A stretch of DNA of 64,000 nt from Nocardia alba NBRC 108234 (lineage in GTDB: Bacteria > Actinomycetota > Actinomycetes > Mycobacteriales > Mycobacteriaceae). The position numbers and the translations under genes were made by a program. The notes beneath the pieces are model-generated. The model was given only the letters and a program-made list of their open reading frames with translations, was not told the origin of the DNA and did no database searches. Shown here in pieces: positions 1 through 8,529 of the stretch. The DNA lies in the NCBI RefSeq assembly GCF_001612665.1, contig NZ_BDAX01000012.1:1-64000 (forward strand), written 5' to 3'. How positions within the stretch are numbered: the first letter of the stretch is position 1; every line of letters begins with the position of its first letter.

Positions 1-302
1 GGGTAGAGACATACAGGGATTACCCGGCCCGGGCGGTGAACGTTGGGTCGGGACATACGGGGACTTCCGGGCCCACGCAGTGAACCTTGGGTCCGGACAT
101 ACGGGGACTTCCGGGCCCACGCAGTGAACCTTGGGTCCGGACATGCGGGGACTTCCGGGCCCACGCAGTGAACCTTGGGTCCGGACATGCGGGGTTGGCA
201 GGGCCGAGTGCTGGACCTTGGGTCGGGGCATACGGGGCTATCGGGCTCGAGCAGCGAGCCTCGAGTAGGGACGTCCGGGGGTGCTCGGTCCGGGCGGATC
301 AT
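1..302. repeat. 44-bp tandem repeat array, about seven units
   Basis: Units begin near 1, 45, 89, 133, 177, 220 and 263. The first four are 44 bp, the next two about 43 bp, and the last is degenerate. Units at 89 and 133 are almost identical, and divergence grows towards both edges. The common core is GGACATACGGGG followed by CTTCCGGGCCC and GCAGTGAACCTT. The array lies 3' of the minus-strand gene ending at 325 and may continue beyond the window start. No unique spacers separate the units, so it is a minisatellite and not a CRISPR array. A diverged copy of the core lies near 48,663. Confidence 0.9.
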
Positions 303-324
303 GGAGTTGCTCGGGGGAATGTGG

Positions 325-1203
325 TTATGGCAGGTCGGCGTGGTGGGGGTCGGGGGTGGCGCCGGTGAGGTGGCGGCGGGCGAATTCCAGGGTGCGGGCC
401 AGCTGGGTGGAGCGCTCGGCGGTGGTGCGGGCGTTCTGGGTGTTGATCTCGGCTACGGCGTGGCCGCGGAAACCGGTGTGTATCAGGTGTTCACACAGTT
501 GCGCGCAGGGCTGGGTGCCGTCGCCGGGCACTAGGTGCTCGTCGTGGGCGGCGCCGCGACCGTCGGCCAGGTGCAGGTGGACCAGGCCCTCGCCCATCCG
601 GTGGGCCAGTTCCAGGGCGTCGGTACCGGCTGTCGCGGTGTGCGAGAGGTCGAGGGTGTAGTGGTCGAAGCCGGTATCGGTCGGGTCATAGGAGGGGCTG
701 AACGCGCTCACGGCGCGGCCGGGGCCGGCACGGCGTTCCAGCCTGCGTACCGCGCCGTCGCGGAACAGGGTGTCGGCCCGCATCGGGAACATGTTCTCCA
801 CGGCCACCTTGACCGGGTGATGGGCCTCCAGTTCACCGACCTGATCGGCGAAACCTCTGGCGTAGCGGCGTTGCCAGCGAAACGGCGGATGCACCACCAC
901 GGTGTCGGCGCCGAGGGCCTCGGCGGTCCGCACGCTGCGTTCCAGCTTGGCCACGGGGTCGGCGCCCCAGACCCGTTGGGAGATCAGCAGACACGGCGCG
1001 TGCACGGCCAGGACGGGGACGCCGTAACGCTTCGCGTAGGACTGCACGGTCGCGATATCCTGGCTGGCGGGCTCGGCCCAGACCATCAATTCCACACCGT
1101 CGTAACCCAATTCGGCGGCATAGCGAAACGCCGCCTGGGTGTTCTCCGGATAGACCGAGGCTGTCGACAACCCGATCGCGATGTCCGCCTTTGCGTTCCC
1201 CAC
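325..1203 (-). CDS. sugar phosphate isomerase/epimerase, TIM-barrel (Rv0498-like)
   Basis: A 292-aa protein of the xylose-isomerase-like TIM-barrel family (AP endonuclease 2 fold). Typical barrel features are visible: GYDGVELMVWAE near residue 33, a VHAP strand, VVHPPFRW, VENMFP, and HYTLDLSHTATAG with metal-ligand-type Asp and His residues, then LVHLHLADG. The substrate is not known. The GTG start at 1203 has GGGAG about 7 nt upstream and lies 16 nt after the preceding membrane-protein gene, so it is probably the third gene of the ppx operon, the same order as Rv0496-Rv0497-Rv0498. The last 20 residues are rich in Pro and His and poorly conserved in appearance. Confidence 0.8.
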   Translation of the reverse strand: MGNAKADIAIGLSTASVYPENTQAAFRYAAELGYDGVELMVWAEPASQDIATVQSYAKRYGVPVLAVHAPCLLISQRVWGADPVAKLERSVRTAEALGADTVVVHPPFRWQRRYARGFADQVGELEAHHPVKVAVENMFPMRADTLFRDGAVRRLERRAGPGRAVSAFSPSYDPTDTGFDHYTLDLSHTATAGTDALELAHRMGEGLVHLHLADGRGAAHDEHLVPGDGTQPCAQLCEHLIHTGFRGHAVAEINTQNARTTAERSTQLARTLEFARRHLTGATPDPHHADLP

Positions 1204-1219
1204 AGCCCACTCCCTGTAA

Positions 1220-3286
1220 TCAGCTGGTACTGAGGAGAAAGGCTAGCGGTCCCAGCGTCACGAAGACGCCTACGACGACGGCGATCACGGTGCTGAAGAT
1301 GTCGTCGGTGCGGCGCAGGACACGGACCAGCGCCACCAGACCGAGGATCACCACCATCGCCAGGGCCAGCGCCACCCACGGCAGCGTTTCCCACATCGTC
1401 TCGAAACCTTTGAAGAGCAACATTCCGGCGACCGCCGCGCCCGCGCTCTGCGCACCGAGGATCAGCCACTGGCGGCGGTTGGCGTTGTCGCCGTCGCCGC
1501 GCGCCATGCTCGCTACACGCCCGGCGCGGTCGGCTACCGACCCGGCGGCTCGATTGCCCGCCAGCCTGCTCGCGGCCCGCGACTCGGCGACGCTCGCGGG
1601 CTTCGACTTGGTCCGGGCCGCGACCTTCGCCCTCGCCCGGTCGGCCAGTGACAAGGCGGCTGCTTTCGTCGCCGCGCGCCTGCCCGCCCTGGTCGAGTTC
1701 GGTTCGTAGTCGTCGTCGTAGTCGTCATCGTCGAACGCCGCGTCGTCGTAGTCGGATTCGGCGTAGTCGGCGTCGGAGTAGTCGTTGTCGGTGTAATCGC
1801 GGTCGACGTAGTCGGACTCGGCGTAGTCGTCGGTGTCCTCGTTGTCGACCTGATCGGCACCGACCCGGTGCACGAGCTCGGTGCGCGCGTCGGCGTCGGG
1901 ACCGCGCTGGGCGCGCTGGCGCAGCAGGTCACCCGCGACCGACTGCCCGGACAGCAGCGGCTGCTCCTGGCTGACCGGCGACCACGCGGCCGTCGGGAAA
2001 CCACCGCTCTCCGGCGCGGGCGTGTTCTTCTCCGGACGATGTCTGCGCGCCGACCACGACGGCAACCCGCCGGATTTCGGCTCACCCCGCCGGCGATCCA
2101 GCGAGGGCCGCTGATCCGCGCCGCGGGCAGGCGGAGCGTCGACGCCCGGCGCGAGTTTGTAGACCTGCGTGGCCTCCTCGCTCGGCGGCGGGTATCCGTT
2201 GAAGGCCTGCGCCGCGTCGCCACGACCGGGCTGCCCGTTCGGCACGGGGGCACCGTTGCGCCCCGCTCCGTTGAAGCCTCGCGCAGGCTCGACGCCCGGC
2301 CGCCCGGTAGCGGGCTGCCCATCGAAAGACTCGCCTGGAGGTCCGTTGAAGCCCGAGGCGGGCCTCCCGTCGAAGGACTCGCCCGGTCGTCCGTTGAAGC
2401 CCGGCGCGGGCCGACTGTCGAAGGCCGATCCGGCCTGATTGTCGAAACCGGACCCGATATCGGGGAACGCGTCCAATCCACGCGACTGCCCCGGTCGACC
2501 CATGAACGCCTGCGGTGCGTCGATGCCCGCCTCGTACAGCGGCGCGTCGAACGACGGGCGAACCGGCGCCGCGGCGGCCTCGTTCGCCTCCTCCGCGGCT
2601 TCGGCGGCGCGCCTGCGCGCCGCCCGGCCACCGACGACCGGCGGCGGCTTCGGCGGCTCGGCGCGCGGGGCGACCTCGGGTTCCTCCGGTCGATGCCGTC
2701 TGCCCCCGCCGACCGCGGGTAGCGCACCCGAGCCGAACATCTCGGCGATACCGGGATCGACCGGCTGCGTGGGCCCCCCGGGAACACCGAGGCGACCCGG
2801 ACCGCGCGCTCCCCCGCGGGAACCGGCATCGCGCGCTTCGGCGCGGAACGGTCCGAAGGGATCGGTCGAAGGTCGCTGTTCGCCGAGTCCGAGTGGATCA
2901 CGCGTAGCGGGCGCGGAATACCCGGCATCGGGGTCGAATCGGGCAATCGGGCCCGACATCGGCGAGAAGGCCGGTTCGGCCGGACCGGGCGGCGGGTAGG
3001 GGGCGGGCTGGTAGCTCGCGGGCGGTTCGTAAGTCGGCGTGGGCTCGGGCGCGTAGGTCGGCGGCGGGACGTAGGCGGGCGGGGGTTGCGGCGCGGGCGG
3101 TGCGGGCGCGGCATGCGAGTTCGGCTTGACCGCCGCGTTCTCACCGGTCAGATCGGTGACCGAGAGTCCACGCCCGCTGCGTCGTCGTCGTCCACCGCCA
3201 CCGGAGGCAGCGGGCGCGGCTCCCTGCGCGGCGTTGCGCGCCAGCAGCTCTGCCACCGATAGCTGTTTAGAATCCTCGCTACTCAT
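1220..3286 (-). CDS. large low-complexity membrane protein (Rv0497-like)
   Basis: A 688-aa protein starting at the ATG that overlaps the ppx stop (ATGA). Residues 1-60 are Ala/Gly/Arg-rich with the short motif LSVAELLAR. A long Pro/Gly-rich region follows. Residues about 285-340 hold repeated F-D/N-x-R/G-P units, and residues about 479-527 form an acidic tract of DY-type repeats. The last 85 residues contain three predicted membrane segments ending in LGPLAFLLSTS. The layout is a disordered, probably cytoplasmic domain anchored by C-terminal helices. As I recall, mycobacterial Rv0497 shares the tail and neighbours but is shorter. Function is unknown; a scaffold or envelope-linked role is only a guess. 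Confidence 0.75.
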   Translation of the reverse strand: MSSEDSKQLSVAELLARNAAQGAAPAASGGGGRRRRSGRGLSVTDLTGENAAVKPNSHAAPAPPAPQPPPAYVPPPTYAPEPTPTYEPPASYQPAPYPPPGPAEPAFSPMSGPIARFDPDAGYSAPATRDPLGLGEQRPSTDPFGPFRAEARDAGSRGGARGPGRLGVPGGPTQPVDPGIAEMFGSGALPAVGGGRRHRPEEPEVAPRAEPPKPPPVVGGRAARRRAAEAAEEANEAAAAPVRPSFDAPLYEAGIDAPQAFMGRPGQSRGLDAFPDIGSGFDNQAGSAFDSRPAPGFNGRPGESFDGRPASGFNGPPGESFDGQPATGRPGVEPARGFNGAGRNGAPVPNGQPGRGDAAQAFNGYPPPSEEATQVYKLAPGVDAPPARGADQRPSLDRRRGEPKSGGLPSWSARRHRPEKNTPAPESGGFPTAAWSPVSQEQPLLSGQSVAGDLLRQRAQRGPDADARTELVHRVGADQVDNEDTDDYAESDYVDRDYTDNDYSDADYAESDYDDAAFDDDDYDDDYEPNSTRAGRRAATKAAALSLADRARAKVAARTKSKPASVAESRAASRLAGNRAAGSVADRAGRVASMARGDGDNANRRQWLILGAQSAGAAVAGMLLFKGFETMWETLPWVALALAMVVILGLVALVRVLRRTDDIFSTVIAVVVGVFVTLGPLAFLLSTS

Positions 3287-4269
3287 GCCGACTCCACTTC
3301 CGCGACCGGCGTGACCGGCGGCACCGCGGCCGGTCCACCCCCGTTGGGCTCGGCATCCAGTTTGCGCAAGATGAGGCCTTCGCGCAGCGCCCACGGGCAG
3401 ATTTCGATGCTGTCGAGCGATAACGCCCGCATACTCGCCTCCGCGACCAACGCGCCTGCTACCAATTGCTGGGACCGATCCGAACTCACGCCTTCCAGTT
3501 CCGCGCGGTCGGATGCGGTCATCCGGGAGATGAACGCGATCAGCTGACGCAGACCGGAGCTGGTCAGTGTACGTCGCACCCGAGGTCCGGCCGCCGAGGG
3601 TGCCGCGCCGGTCAGCCGGGCCAGCGATCGGAAGGTCTTCGAGGTGCCCACGGCCAGGTCGGGCCTGCCCGCGTCGATCATCGTCTTGGACGGGGCTACC
3701 AGTTCGGCGTCGAGCCAGTCGCGCAGGACCGCGATCTTGCGCTTGCTCGGCGGGTCGTCGCGCAGCCATTCCCTGGTGAGCCTGCCCGCGCCGAGTTGCA
3801 GCGACAGCGCCACGTCGGGTTCCTCGTCGCCGCCGTTGGACAGCTCCAGCGAGCCGCCGCCGATGTCGAGATTGATGATCCGGCCCGCGCTCCAGCCGAA
3901 CCAGCGGCGCACCGCGAGGAACGTCAGCCTGGCCTCGTCGTCGCCGGAGAGCACTTGCAGATCGACGCCGGTCATCGCCCGGACGCGCGCGAGCACTTCC
4001 TCGGAATTGGTCGCCTCGCGCAGGGCCGAGGTGGCGAACGGCATCAGCTCGACGCATTTGGAATTGCGAGCCAGGTCGGCGAATTCGAGGATGGTCGCGA
4101 TCAGCCGCGCCTCACCTTCCTCGGTGATCCGGCCCATCGAATCCATGCTCTCGGACAGACGCAACGCCGACTTCGACGAGCTCATCGGCATCGGGTGCCC
4201 ACCACGATGCGCGTCCACCACGAGCAGGTGGACGGTATTGCTTCCGACATCGAGAACACCAAGCCGCAC
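3283..4269 (-). CDS. ppx: exopolyphosphatase Ppx/GppA family
   Basis: A 328-aa protein of the ASKHA-fold Ppx/GppA family, which releases phosphate from polyphosphate or hydrolyses pppGpp. The phosphate-1 loop VLDVGSNTVHLLVVDA is at the extreme N-terminus and the phosphate-2 motif LDIGGGSLEL is central. The C-terminal ICPWALREGLILRKLD matches Mycobacterium Ppx1 (Rv0496). The GTG start at 4269 is chosen because the protein then begins VRLGVLDVG as in Rv0496; longer in-frame extensions have no family match. It heads an operon with the overlapping membrane-protein gene and is divergent from the gene at 4335 across 65 bp. Being short and single-domain, it fits Ppx1-type exopolyphosphatases. Confidence 0.92.
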   Translation of the reverse strand: MRLGVLDVGSNTVHLLVVDAHRGGHPMPMSSSKSALRLSESMDSMGRITEEGEARLIATILEFADLARNSKCVELMPFATSALREATNSEEVLARVRAMTGVDLQVLSGDDEARLTFLAVRRWFGWSAGRIINLDIGGGSLELSNGGDEEPDVALSLQLGAGRLTREWLRDDPPSKRKIAVLRDWLDAELVAPSKTMIDAGRPDLAVGTSKTFRSLARLTGAAPSAAGPRVRRTLTSSGLRQLIAFISRMTASDRAELEGVSSDRSQQLVAGALVAEASMRALSLDSIEICPWALREGLILRKLDAEPNGGGPAAVPPVTPVAEVESA

Positions 4270-4334
4270 ACGAATACGGTACTTGGTGATCCGGTACAGC
4301 ATGCCAGGCGACTGAACTGTTAGCGTCACGAGCT

Positions 4335-5195
4335 GTGACCGAAGGCGCATCTGGCACCGCGGAGACCGGGCTCCGACCTGGGCGAAAGATCGATCCGACC
4401 CCGGAAGTCGAGCTCGATTTCCCACGGGAATGGATCGAGTTCACCGATCCAGCAAACGACGAGCACCAGATCGTCGCCGATCTGACGTGGCTACTGTCGC
4501 GCTGGACGTGCGTGTTCGGCACGCCTGCCTGCCAGGGCATCATCGCCGAACGCCCCGACGACGGCTGCTGCTCGCACGGCGCTTTCCTCGCCGACAAAGA
4601 CGATCGCAAGCGTCTCAACAATGCTGTGAAGATGCTCACACCCGATGACTGGCAGCTGATGGGTGAGGCCACCGAGCACGGCAAAGTTGTCAAGAAGGGT
4701 TACCTCGAACTCGACGAGCTAGAGGACGAACCGGCCCTGCGGACCCGCCGCTTCGACGGCGCCTGCATCTTCCTCAACCGTCCCGGCTTCGCGGCGGGCC
4801 CCGGCTGCGCGCTGCACATCATGGCGGTGCGCAAGGGCATCGAACCGCTGGAGGTGAAGCCGGACGTGTGCTGGCAGCTGCCGATCCGGCGCACCCAGGA
4901 TTGGGTGGAACGCCCGGATGGCGAGCAGATCCTGCGCACCGTGGTCACCGAATACGACCGGCGTGGCTGGGGAGCGGGCGGCCTCGACCTGGATTGGTAC
5001 TGCACCGGGTCTCCCGATGCCCATGTCGGCGCGAAGCCGGTCTGGCAGTCCTACGGCCCGGAACTGCGCGAGCTGCTCGGTGCGCCCGCCTACGACGAAC
5101 TCGCCAAGCACTGCCGCCGGCGCGAGGGCCTCGGCCTGATCGCGGTGCATCCGGCGACGGTCGAAGCCGAGCGAATGAAACCGGAAGCTCACTGA
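4335..5195 (+). CDS. conserved Cys-rich protein (Rv0495c-like, DUF3109-type)
   Basis: A 286-aa cytoplasmic protein with no signal peptide. It has Cys clusters that look metal-binding: [12 protein letters not shown] and [10 protein letters not shown] near residues 57-82, then GPGCALHI and [13 protein letters not shown]. Length, sequence and divergent arrangement with ppx match Rv0495c, a conserved actinobacterial protein that I place, with moderate certainty, in DUF3109. Its biochemical role is unknown; the Cys pattern suggests a zinc or iron-sulfur site. The GTG start at 4335 gives the N-terminus MTEGASG, and the ribosome-binding site is not obvious. Confidence 0.75.
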   Translation: MTEGASGTAETGLRPGRKIDPTPEVELDFPREWIEFTDPANDEHQIVADLTWLLSRWTCVFGTPACQGIIAERPDDGCCSHGAFLADKDDRKRLNNAVKMLTPDDWQLMGEATEHGKVVKKGYLELDELEDEPALRTRRFDGACIFLNRPGFAAGPGCALHIMAVRKGIEPLEVKPDVCWQLPIRRTQDWVERPDGEQILRTVVTEYDRRGWGAGGLDLDWYCTGSPDAHVGAKPVWQSYGPELRELLGAPAYDELAKHCRRREGLGLIAVHPATVEAERMKPEAH

Positions 5196-5209
5196 TCGAA
5201 TCACGCGGA

Positions 5210-5242
5210 GTGAAATCCTCGTAACCATTCGGTTCACCTGTA
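5210..5242 (+). promoter_or_regulatory. PHO-box-like 11-bp direct repeats
   Basis: Three consecutive 11-bp units lie 42-74 bp before the ATG at 5284: GTGAAATCCTC, GTAACCATTCG and GTTCACCTGTA. The 11-bp periodicity with GTTCACC is the layout of PHO boxes bound by PhoP/RegX3-type regulators in actinobacteria. senX3-regX3 lies immediately downstream on the other strand. Only the third unit fits the GTTCACC consensus fully, so this is a candidate site. Confidence 0.45.
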
Positions 5243-5283
5243 GGTCGTGCATCCGTCACCGAACTGGGGTTGGATAGCTGTTC

Positions 5284-5613
5284 ATGTCCAAGAAAGCGAT
5301 CTACGCAGCGACCCTCGCGATCGGCGCGACCCTCTCGATGACCGGCCTGGCCAATGCCGAACCGAACGGTGATCCAGCCGCGTACTGGGACTTCACATCC
5401 GAATTCGTGAACTACAACGACCCGGCGGCGATCGACGCCGCCAAGAACGGCAAGTACATCATCATCAGCACGCAGGGCACCTCCTCCCCCATCGGCTGCC
5501 GCGGTAACGGCGCCGACGTGCCGATCTACGACTGCAAGCAGTTCGACGGCGTGGAAGTTGTCGCCCTGAAGAAGATCGAAACCCCGCTGGGCACCGCCTG
5601 GAGCGTGCTCTGA
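5284..5613 (+). CDS. small secreted protein, unknown function
   Basis: A 109-aa protein with a clear signal peptide: MSKKAIY followed by a hydrophobic stretch and the Ala-x-Ala site ANA, so cleavage is expected before EPNGD near residue 26. The mature part of about 84 residues has two Cys in the segment GCRGNGADVPIYDC, which could form one disulfide, and no enzyme motif that I recognise. It is convergent with regX3 across a strong shared hairpin and has a PHO-box-like repeat upstream, so phosphate-dependent expression is plausible. No family assignment is made. Confidence 0.75.
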   Translation: MSKKAIYAATLAIGATLSMTGLANAEPNGDPAAYWDFTSEFVNYNDPAAIDAAKNGKYIIISTQGTSSPIGCRGNGADVPIYDCKQFDGVEVVALKKIETPLGTAWSVL

Positions 5614-5631
5614 GCTGTCCCGCCGTCCATG

Positions 5632-5673
5632 AACGAGAGGATCCCGCCGGCGCGCCGGCGGGATCCTCTCGTT
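5632..5673. terminator. bidirectional terminator hairpin
   Basis: A perfect 21-bp inverted repeat with no unpaired loop bases. The left arm is AACGAGAGGATCCCGCCGGC followed by G, and its exact complement follows. It sits between the stop at 5613 (+) and the regX3 stop at 5686 (-), so it would serve both genes. Confidence 0.85.
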
Positions 5674-5685
5674 GTCGGGCCGATG

Positions 5686-6375
5686 TCAGGCTTCGAGCTT
5701 GTAGCCGAGTCCTCGCACAGTCACCAGGTGTTCCGGCTTGGCCGGGTCGGCCTCGATCTTCGAGCGCAAGCGCTTGACGTGCACGTCGAGGGTCTTGGTG
5801 TCGCCCACGTAGTCGGCGCCCCACACCCGGTCGATCAGCTGCCCGCGGGTGAGCACGCGGCCGGAGTTGCGCAGCAGGTACTCGAGCAGATCGAACTCCT
5901 TGAGCGGCAGAGTGACCTGCCCACCGTTGACATGCACGGTGTGGCGGTCCACGTCCATGCGCACCGGACCGGCCTCGAGCACGCCGTTCTCGCTGCCGGA
6001 GTCGAGCTCGTCACCGGCGCCGCGACGCAGCACGGCCCGGATCCGCGCGATCAGCTCGCGCGCCGAGTACGGCTTGGTGACGTAGTCGTCGGCGCCGAGT
6101 TCGAGCCCGACGACCTTGTCGATCTCGCTGTCGCGCGCGGTCACCATGATCACCGGCACGCCGCTGCGCGTGCGCAACTGCTTGCACACGTCGGTGCCGC
6201 TCATGCCGGGCAGCATCAGGTCCAGCAGCACGATATCGGCGCCGGAGCGGTCGAATTCGGCCAGCGCGGATGGTCCGTCGCCGACGACGGTGACGTCGAA
6301 GCCTTCCTTGCGAAGCAGGAACGCCAGCGGCTCGGCCAGCGAATCCTCGTCTTCGACGATCAACACACTCGTCAT
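5686..6375 (-). CDS. regX3: response regulator RegX3, OmpR/PhoB family
   Basis: A 229-aa protein, near identical to mycobacterial RegX3. The receiver domain (1-120) has acidic pocket E8/D9, phosphoacceptor D52 in [10 protein letters not shown]79, and K101 in YVTKP. The winged-helix DNA-binding domain (about 130-227) has [21 protein letters not shown] and the recognition region [16 protein letters not shown]. It controls the inorganic-phosphate response with SenX3. The ATG overlaps the senX3 stop as ATGA, so the two are translationally coupled. The 3' end abuts the shared hairpin at 5632-5673. Confidence 0.97.
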   Translation of the reverse strand: MTSVLIVEDEDSLAEPLAFLLRKEGFDVTVVGDGPSALAEFDRSGADIVLLDLMLPGMSGTDVCKQLRTRSGVPVIMVTARDSEIDKVVGLELGADDYVTKPYSARELIARIRAVLRRGAGDELDSGSENGVLEAGPVRMDVDRHTVHVNGGQVTLPLKEFDLLEYLLRNSGRVLTRGQLIDRVWGADYVGDTKTLDVHVKRLRSKIEADPAKPEHLVTVRGLGYKLEA

Positions 6376-7610
6376 CTGCGTGCCTCCACACCGTTCGTTC
6401 GTCCCGCGAGAGTGCGCGGGACGGTGGTTTCTCTCGTGGTGGACTCCGGCGTCTGTTCCGCGTCCTCGTCCCCATCTGTTTCCAGATGGGCGGGGATGCG
6501 CAGCGTGAACGTCGAGCCGGTGCCCAATTTGCTCCACAGGGTAATTTCGCCGTTGTGGTTGGCCGCCACGTGTTTCACGATGGCCAAGCCGAGTCCGGTG
6601 CCGCCGGTGGATCGGGAGCGGGCCTTGTCGGAGCGGAAGAACCGCTCGAATACCCGTTCCTGGTCTTCCTTGGCGATCCCGATGCCACGATCGGTGACCG
6701 CCATCGCGACGTGATCGCCGCGCAGCGACCGGCTCACCGACACGTGCGAACCCTGTGGTGAATACGCGATCGCGTTCTCCACCAGGTTCGACAGCGCGGT
6801 CACCAGCAACGTTTCGTCCCCCAGCACTTCCAGCCCGCTCGGCCGGTCGGTGCTGACGGTGATGCCCGCGGCCTCGGCGGCGGTGCGCGAGCGGTCTACC
6901 GCCTGCTGCACCACCGTGTCGACATCGACCACGGCCAGGTCGGGCAGTTTCTCGGCGCCCTGTAGGCGCGACAGCGCGATCAGCTCGGTCACCATCTTGC
7001 CCAGACGCCGGGATTCGCCCAGCACGCGGGAACCGAAGTGGCGGACGGCTTCGGGATCGTCGGCCGATTCCAGCATGGCCTCGGCCAGCAGGCTCATCGC
7101 GCCGACGGGCGTCTTGAGTTCATGGCTGACGTTGGCGACGAAATCGCGCCGTGTCGCCTCCATCCGGGCCTGCTCGGAATCGTCGTCGGCGAACAGCACG
7201 ACGAAGCTGGTTTCCTCGCGGGAGAGTTTGCGGGCCACACCACGCACAGCGATCCGGCCGCGACCGGGTAGCGGGTTCTTGGCGGTGAGGTCGTATTCGG
7301 CGGATTCGCCGGTCGCGAGGACCTTCTCCACGGCGGCCCACGCGCGTTCATCGAGCAATCGGTTGCGCACCAGCCCGAGTTCCTCGGCGCGCGGATTCAC
7401 CAGCACCACATCGCGATACTCGTCGACCACGGCGATGCCGGACTCGGACGCGAGCACGATCAGGTCGAGCACCTGCGACATCGTCAGCCCGGTGTCTTCC
7501 TGGGTACGGGCGGCCTGCCTGGCGTTGACGAACGGGATGAGCAGGCCACCGACTGCCAGCCCCACGACAGCCGCGAGGACTGCCAACAGCACGGCCTGCG
7601 GAACACTCAC
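6372..7610 (-). CDS. senX3: sensor histidine kinase SenX3
   Basis: A 412-aa kinase partner of RegX3. An N-terminal hydrophobic segment (about 6-28) anchors it in the membrane; I see one strong segment here, whereas I recall two in the mycobacterial protein. A PAS-like region spans about 45-145. The HisKA box has phosphorylatable H163 in [11 protein letters not shown]. The ATP-binding domain shows an N box ([11 protein letters not shown]), G1 (DRGIGI), F box (RVFERFFR) and G2 ([11 protein letters not shown]). The GTG at 7610 puts the hydrophobic segment at the N-terminus, as in the family; an in-frame ATG at 7640 would add ten residues. It probably also responds to phosphate uptake status. Confidence 0.95.
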   Translation of the reverse strand: MSVPQAVLLAVLAAVVGLAVGGLLIPFVNARQAARTQEDTGLTMSQVLDLIVLASESGIAVVDEYRDVVLVNPRAEELGLVRNRLLDERAWAAVEKVLATGESAEYDLTAKNPLPGRGRIAVRGVARKLSREETSFVVLFADDDSEQARMEATRRDFVANVSHELKTPVGAMSLLAEAMLESADDPEAVRHFGSRVLGESRRLGKMVTELIALSRLQGAEKLPDLAVVDVDTVVQQAVDRSRTAAEAAGITVSTDRPSGLEVLGDETLLVTALSNLVENAIAYSPQGSHVSVSRSLRGDHVAMAVTDRGIGIAKEDQERVFERFFRSDKARSRSTGGTGLGLAIVKHVAANHNGEITLWSKLGTGSTFTLRIPAHLETDGDEDAEQTPESTTRETTVPRTLAGRTNGVEARR

Positions 7611-7692
7611 AAGATTGATCGTACGAGTGCAGACCGACATAACGTCACCGGGTCGACGAAGTTTCACGCAGGTCACAGGCACTTGGCACGGC

Positions 7693-7714
7693 GTTCTCTC
7701 GCCGTTCACCCGGA
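7693..7714 (+). promoter_or_regulatory. candidate PHO-box-like repeat upstream of senX3
   Basis: Two adjacent 11-bp units, GTTCTCTCGCC and GTTCACCCGGA, lie about 85 bp before the senX3 start and on the opposite strand to it. The spacing matches PHO boxes, and senX3-regX3 is autoregulated in mycobacteria. The first unit fits only partly. Confidence 0.4.
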
Positions 7715-8020
7715 AGGCACCTGGACCCTCGCCGGGCGTGTCAGTCGGCCGGTTCGCCGAGTATCCGCGAGGCCCCGTTCCGCATCGATCCATTCGCCGA
7801 ACGTATGAATCGGAACGAGCAGATCGCGGCCCGATTCGGTGATTTCGGAGCCGATTCGCGGGCGCGCTTCGCCGTACCGGCGCCTGCGTAGGCGCGTCGT
7901 CTTCTCCCCGCGCCGCAACATCGGAATCTGCGTATTCCCGCTGATCTCCCCGCCCACCCGCGTGCGGTTCGCTGTGACTTTGCGGACCATCGCCCACCGG
8001 GTACTCCACCACCGGCAGCC
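7706..8020 (-). pseudogene. possible degraded HxlR-type regulator
   Basis: One reading frame across this interval contains [41 protein letters not shown] and TFGEWIDAE. In order and spacing these resemble the wing and C-terminal helix of HxlR-family winged-helix regulators. The N-terminal half is not recognisable, the usual LExDGL segment is garbled (GEKTTRLR), and no convincing start or ribosome-binding site is present. HxlR regulators often sit beside DoxX genes, and a DoxX gene lies immediately upstream on the same strand. I read it as a remnant; a short divergent functional protein is the alternative. This fills the otherwise empty stretch between senX3 and the DoxX gene. Confidence 0.4.
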
Positions 8021-8059
8021 ACGATTTCGCGAACCGATCGCGCGGGTGCCCTTACTCGA

Positions 8060-8407
8060 CTACGCGGCGATCCCGAGACCCAGCGCCACCGCGACCGGCA
8101 CCAGGTACAGCACCGGGAACGCCACTGTCTTGTACGAGCGCGCTCGGAGCACTGTCACCACCGCGCCGGCGAAGTACAGGATCAGACCGATCGCGGCGAT
8201 GGCCCCGATCACCGGTGCGAACAGGCCGACCAGCAGGCCCACCGATCCGAGTGCCTTGGCGACACCCAGCGGTGTCCACCAGGTTTGCGGCACGCCGTAT
8301 TCCACCAGCGGATCCACCACGAACGGCGCCCGGCGCAGCAGTGAGAAGGCCGAGAACCCCACCCACAGTGCGGCGACGACGGTGACTATGACGTAGGCGA
8401 TGTGCAT
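8060..8407 (-). CDS. DoxX family membrane protein
   Basis: A 115-aa integral membrane protein with four predicted helices, starting MHIAYVIVTVVAALWVGFSA and ending VAVALGLGIAA. The central segment WWTPLGVAKALGSVGLLVGL is typical of the DoxX-like family. Members are associated with redox and thiol stress or quinone-linked processes, but the activity of this branch is not established. The ATG at 8407 has GAAGGAG 7 nt upstream. A degraded HxlR-like frame follows it. Translation ends well before senX3. Confidence 0.8.
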   Translation of the reverse strand: MHIAYVIVTVVAALWVGFSAFSLLRRAPFVVDPLVEYGVPQTWWTPLGVAKALGSVGLLVGLFAPVIGAIAAIGLILYFAGAVVTVLRARSYKTVAFPVLYLVPVAVALGLGIAA

Positions 8408-8485
8408 GGCGTAACTCCTTCGGCAACCGCGTGTTTCGCGGTACTACCGAGGTGACGAGACAGCTCCCGCGAGTGTGACAGCACA

Positions 8486-8518
8486 ACGGCCCCACACCGT
8501 CGGACGGTGTGGGGCCGT
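8486..8518. terminator. gpm1 terminator hairpin
   Basis: A 15-bp perfect stem (ACGGCCCCACACCGT) with the 3-nt loop CGG, located 12 nt past the gpm1 stop on the minus strand. There is no strong T-tract, as is common in high-GC actinobacteria. Confidence 0.8.
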
Positions 8519-8529
8519 AACGAGGGCAG

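Noticed and set aside
1..302. CRISPR array
   Set aside because: The 44-bp units are directly adjacent with no unique spacers, and no cas genes are in the window.
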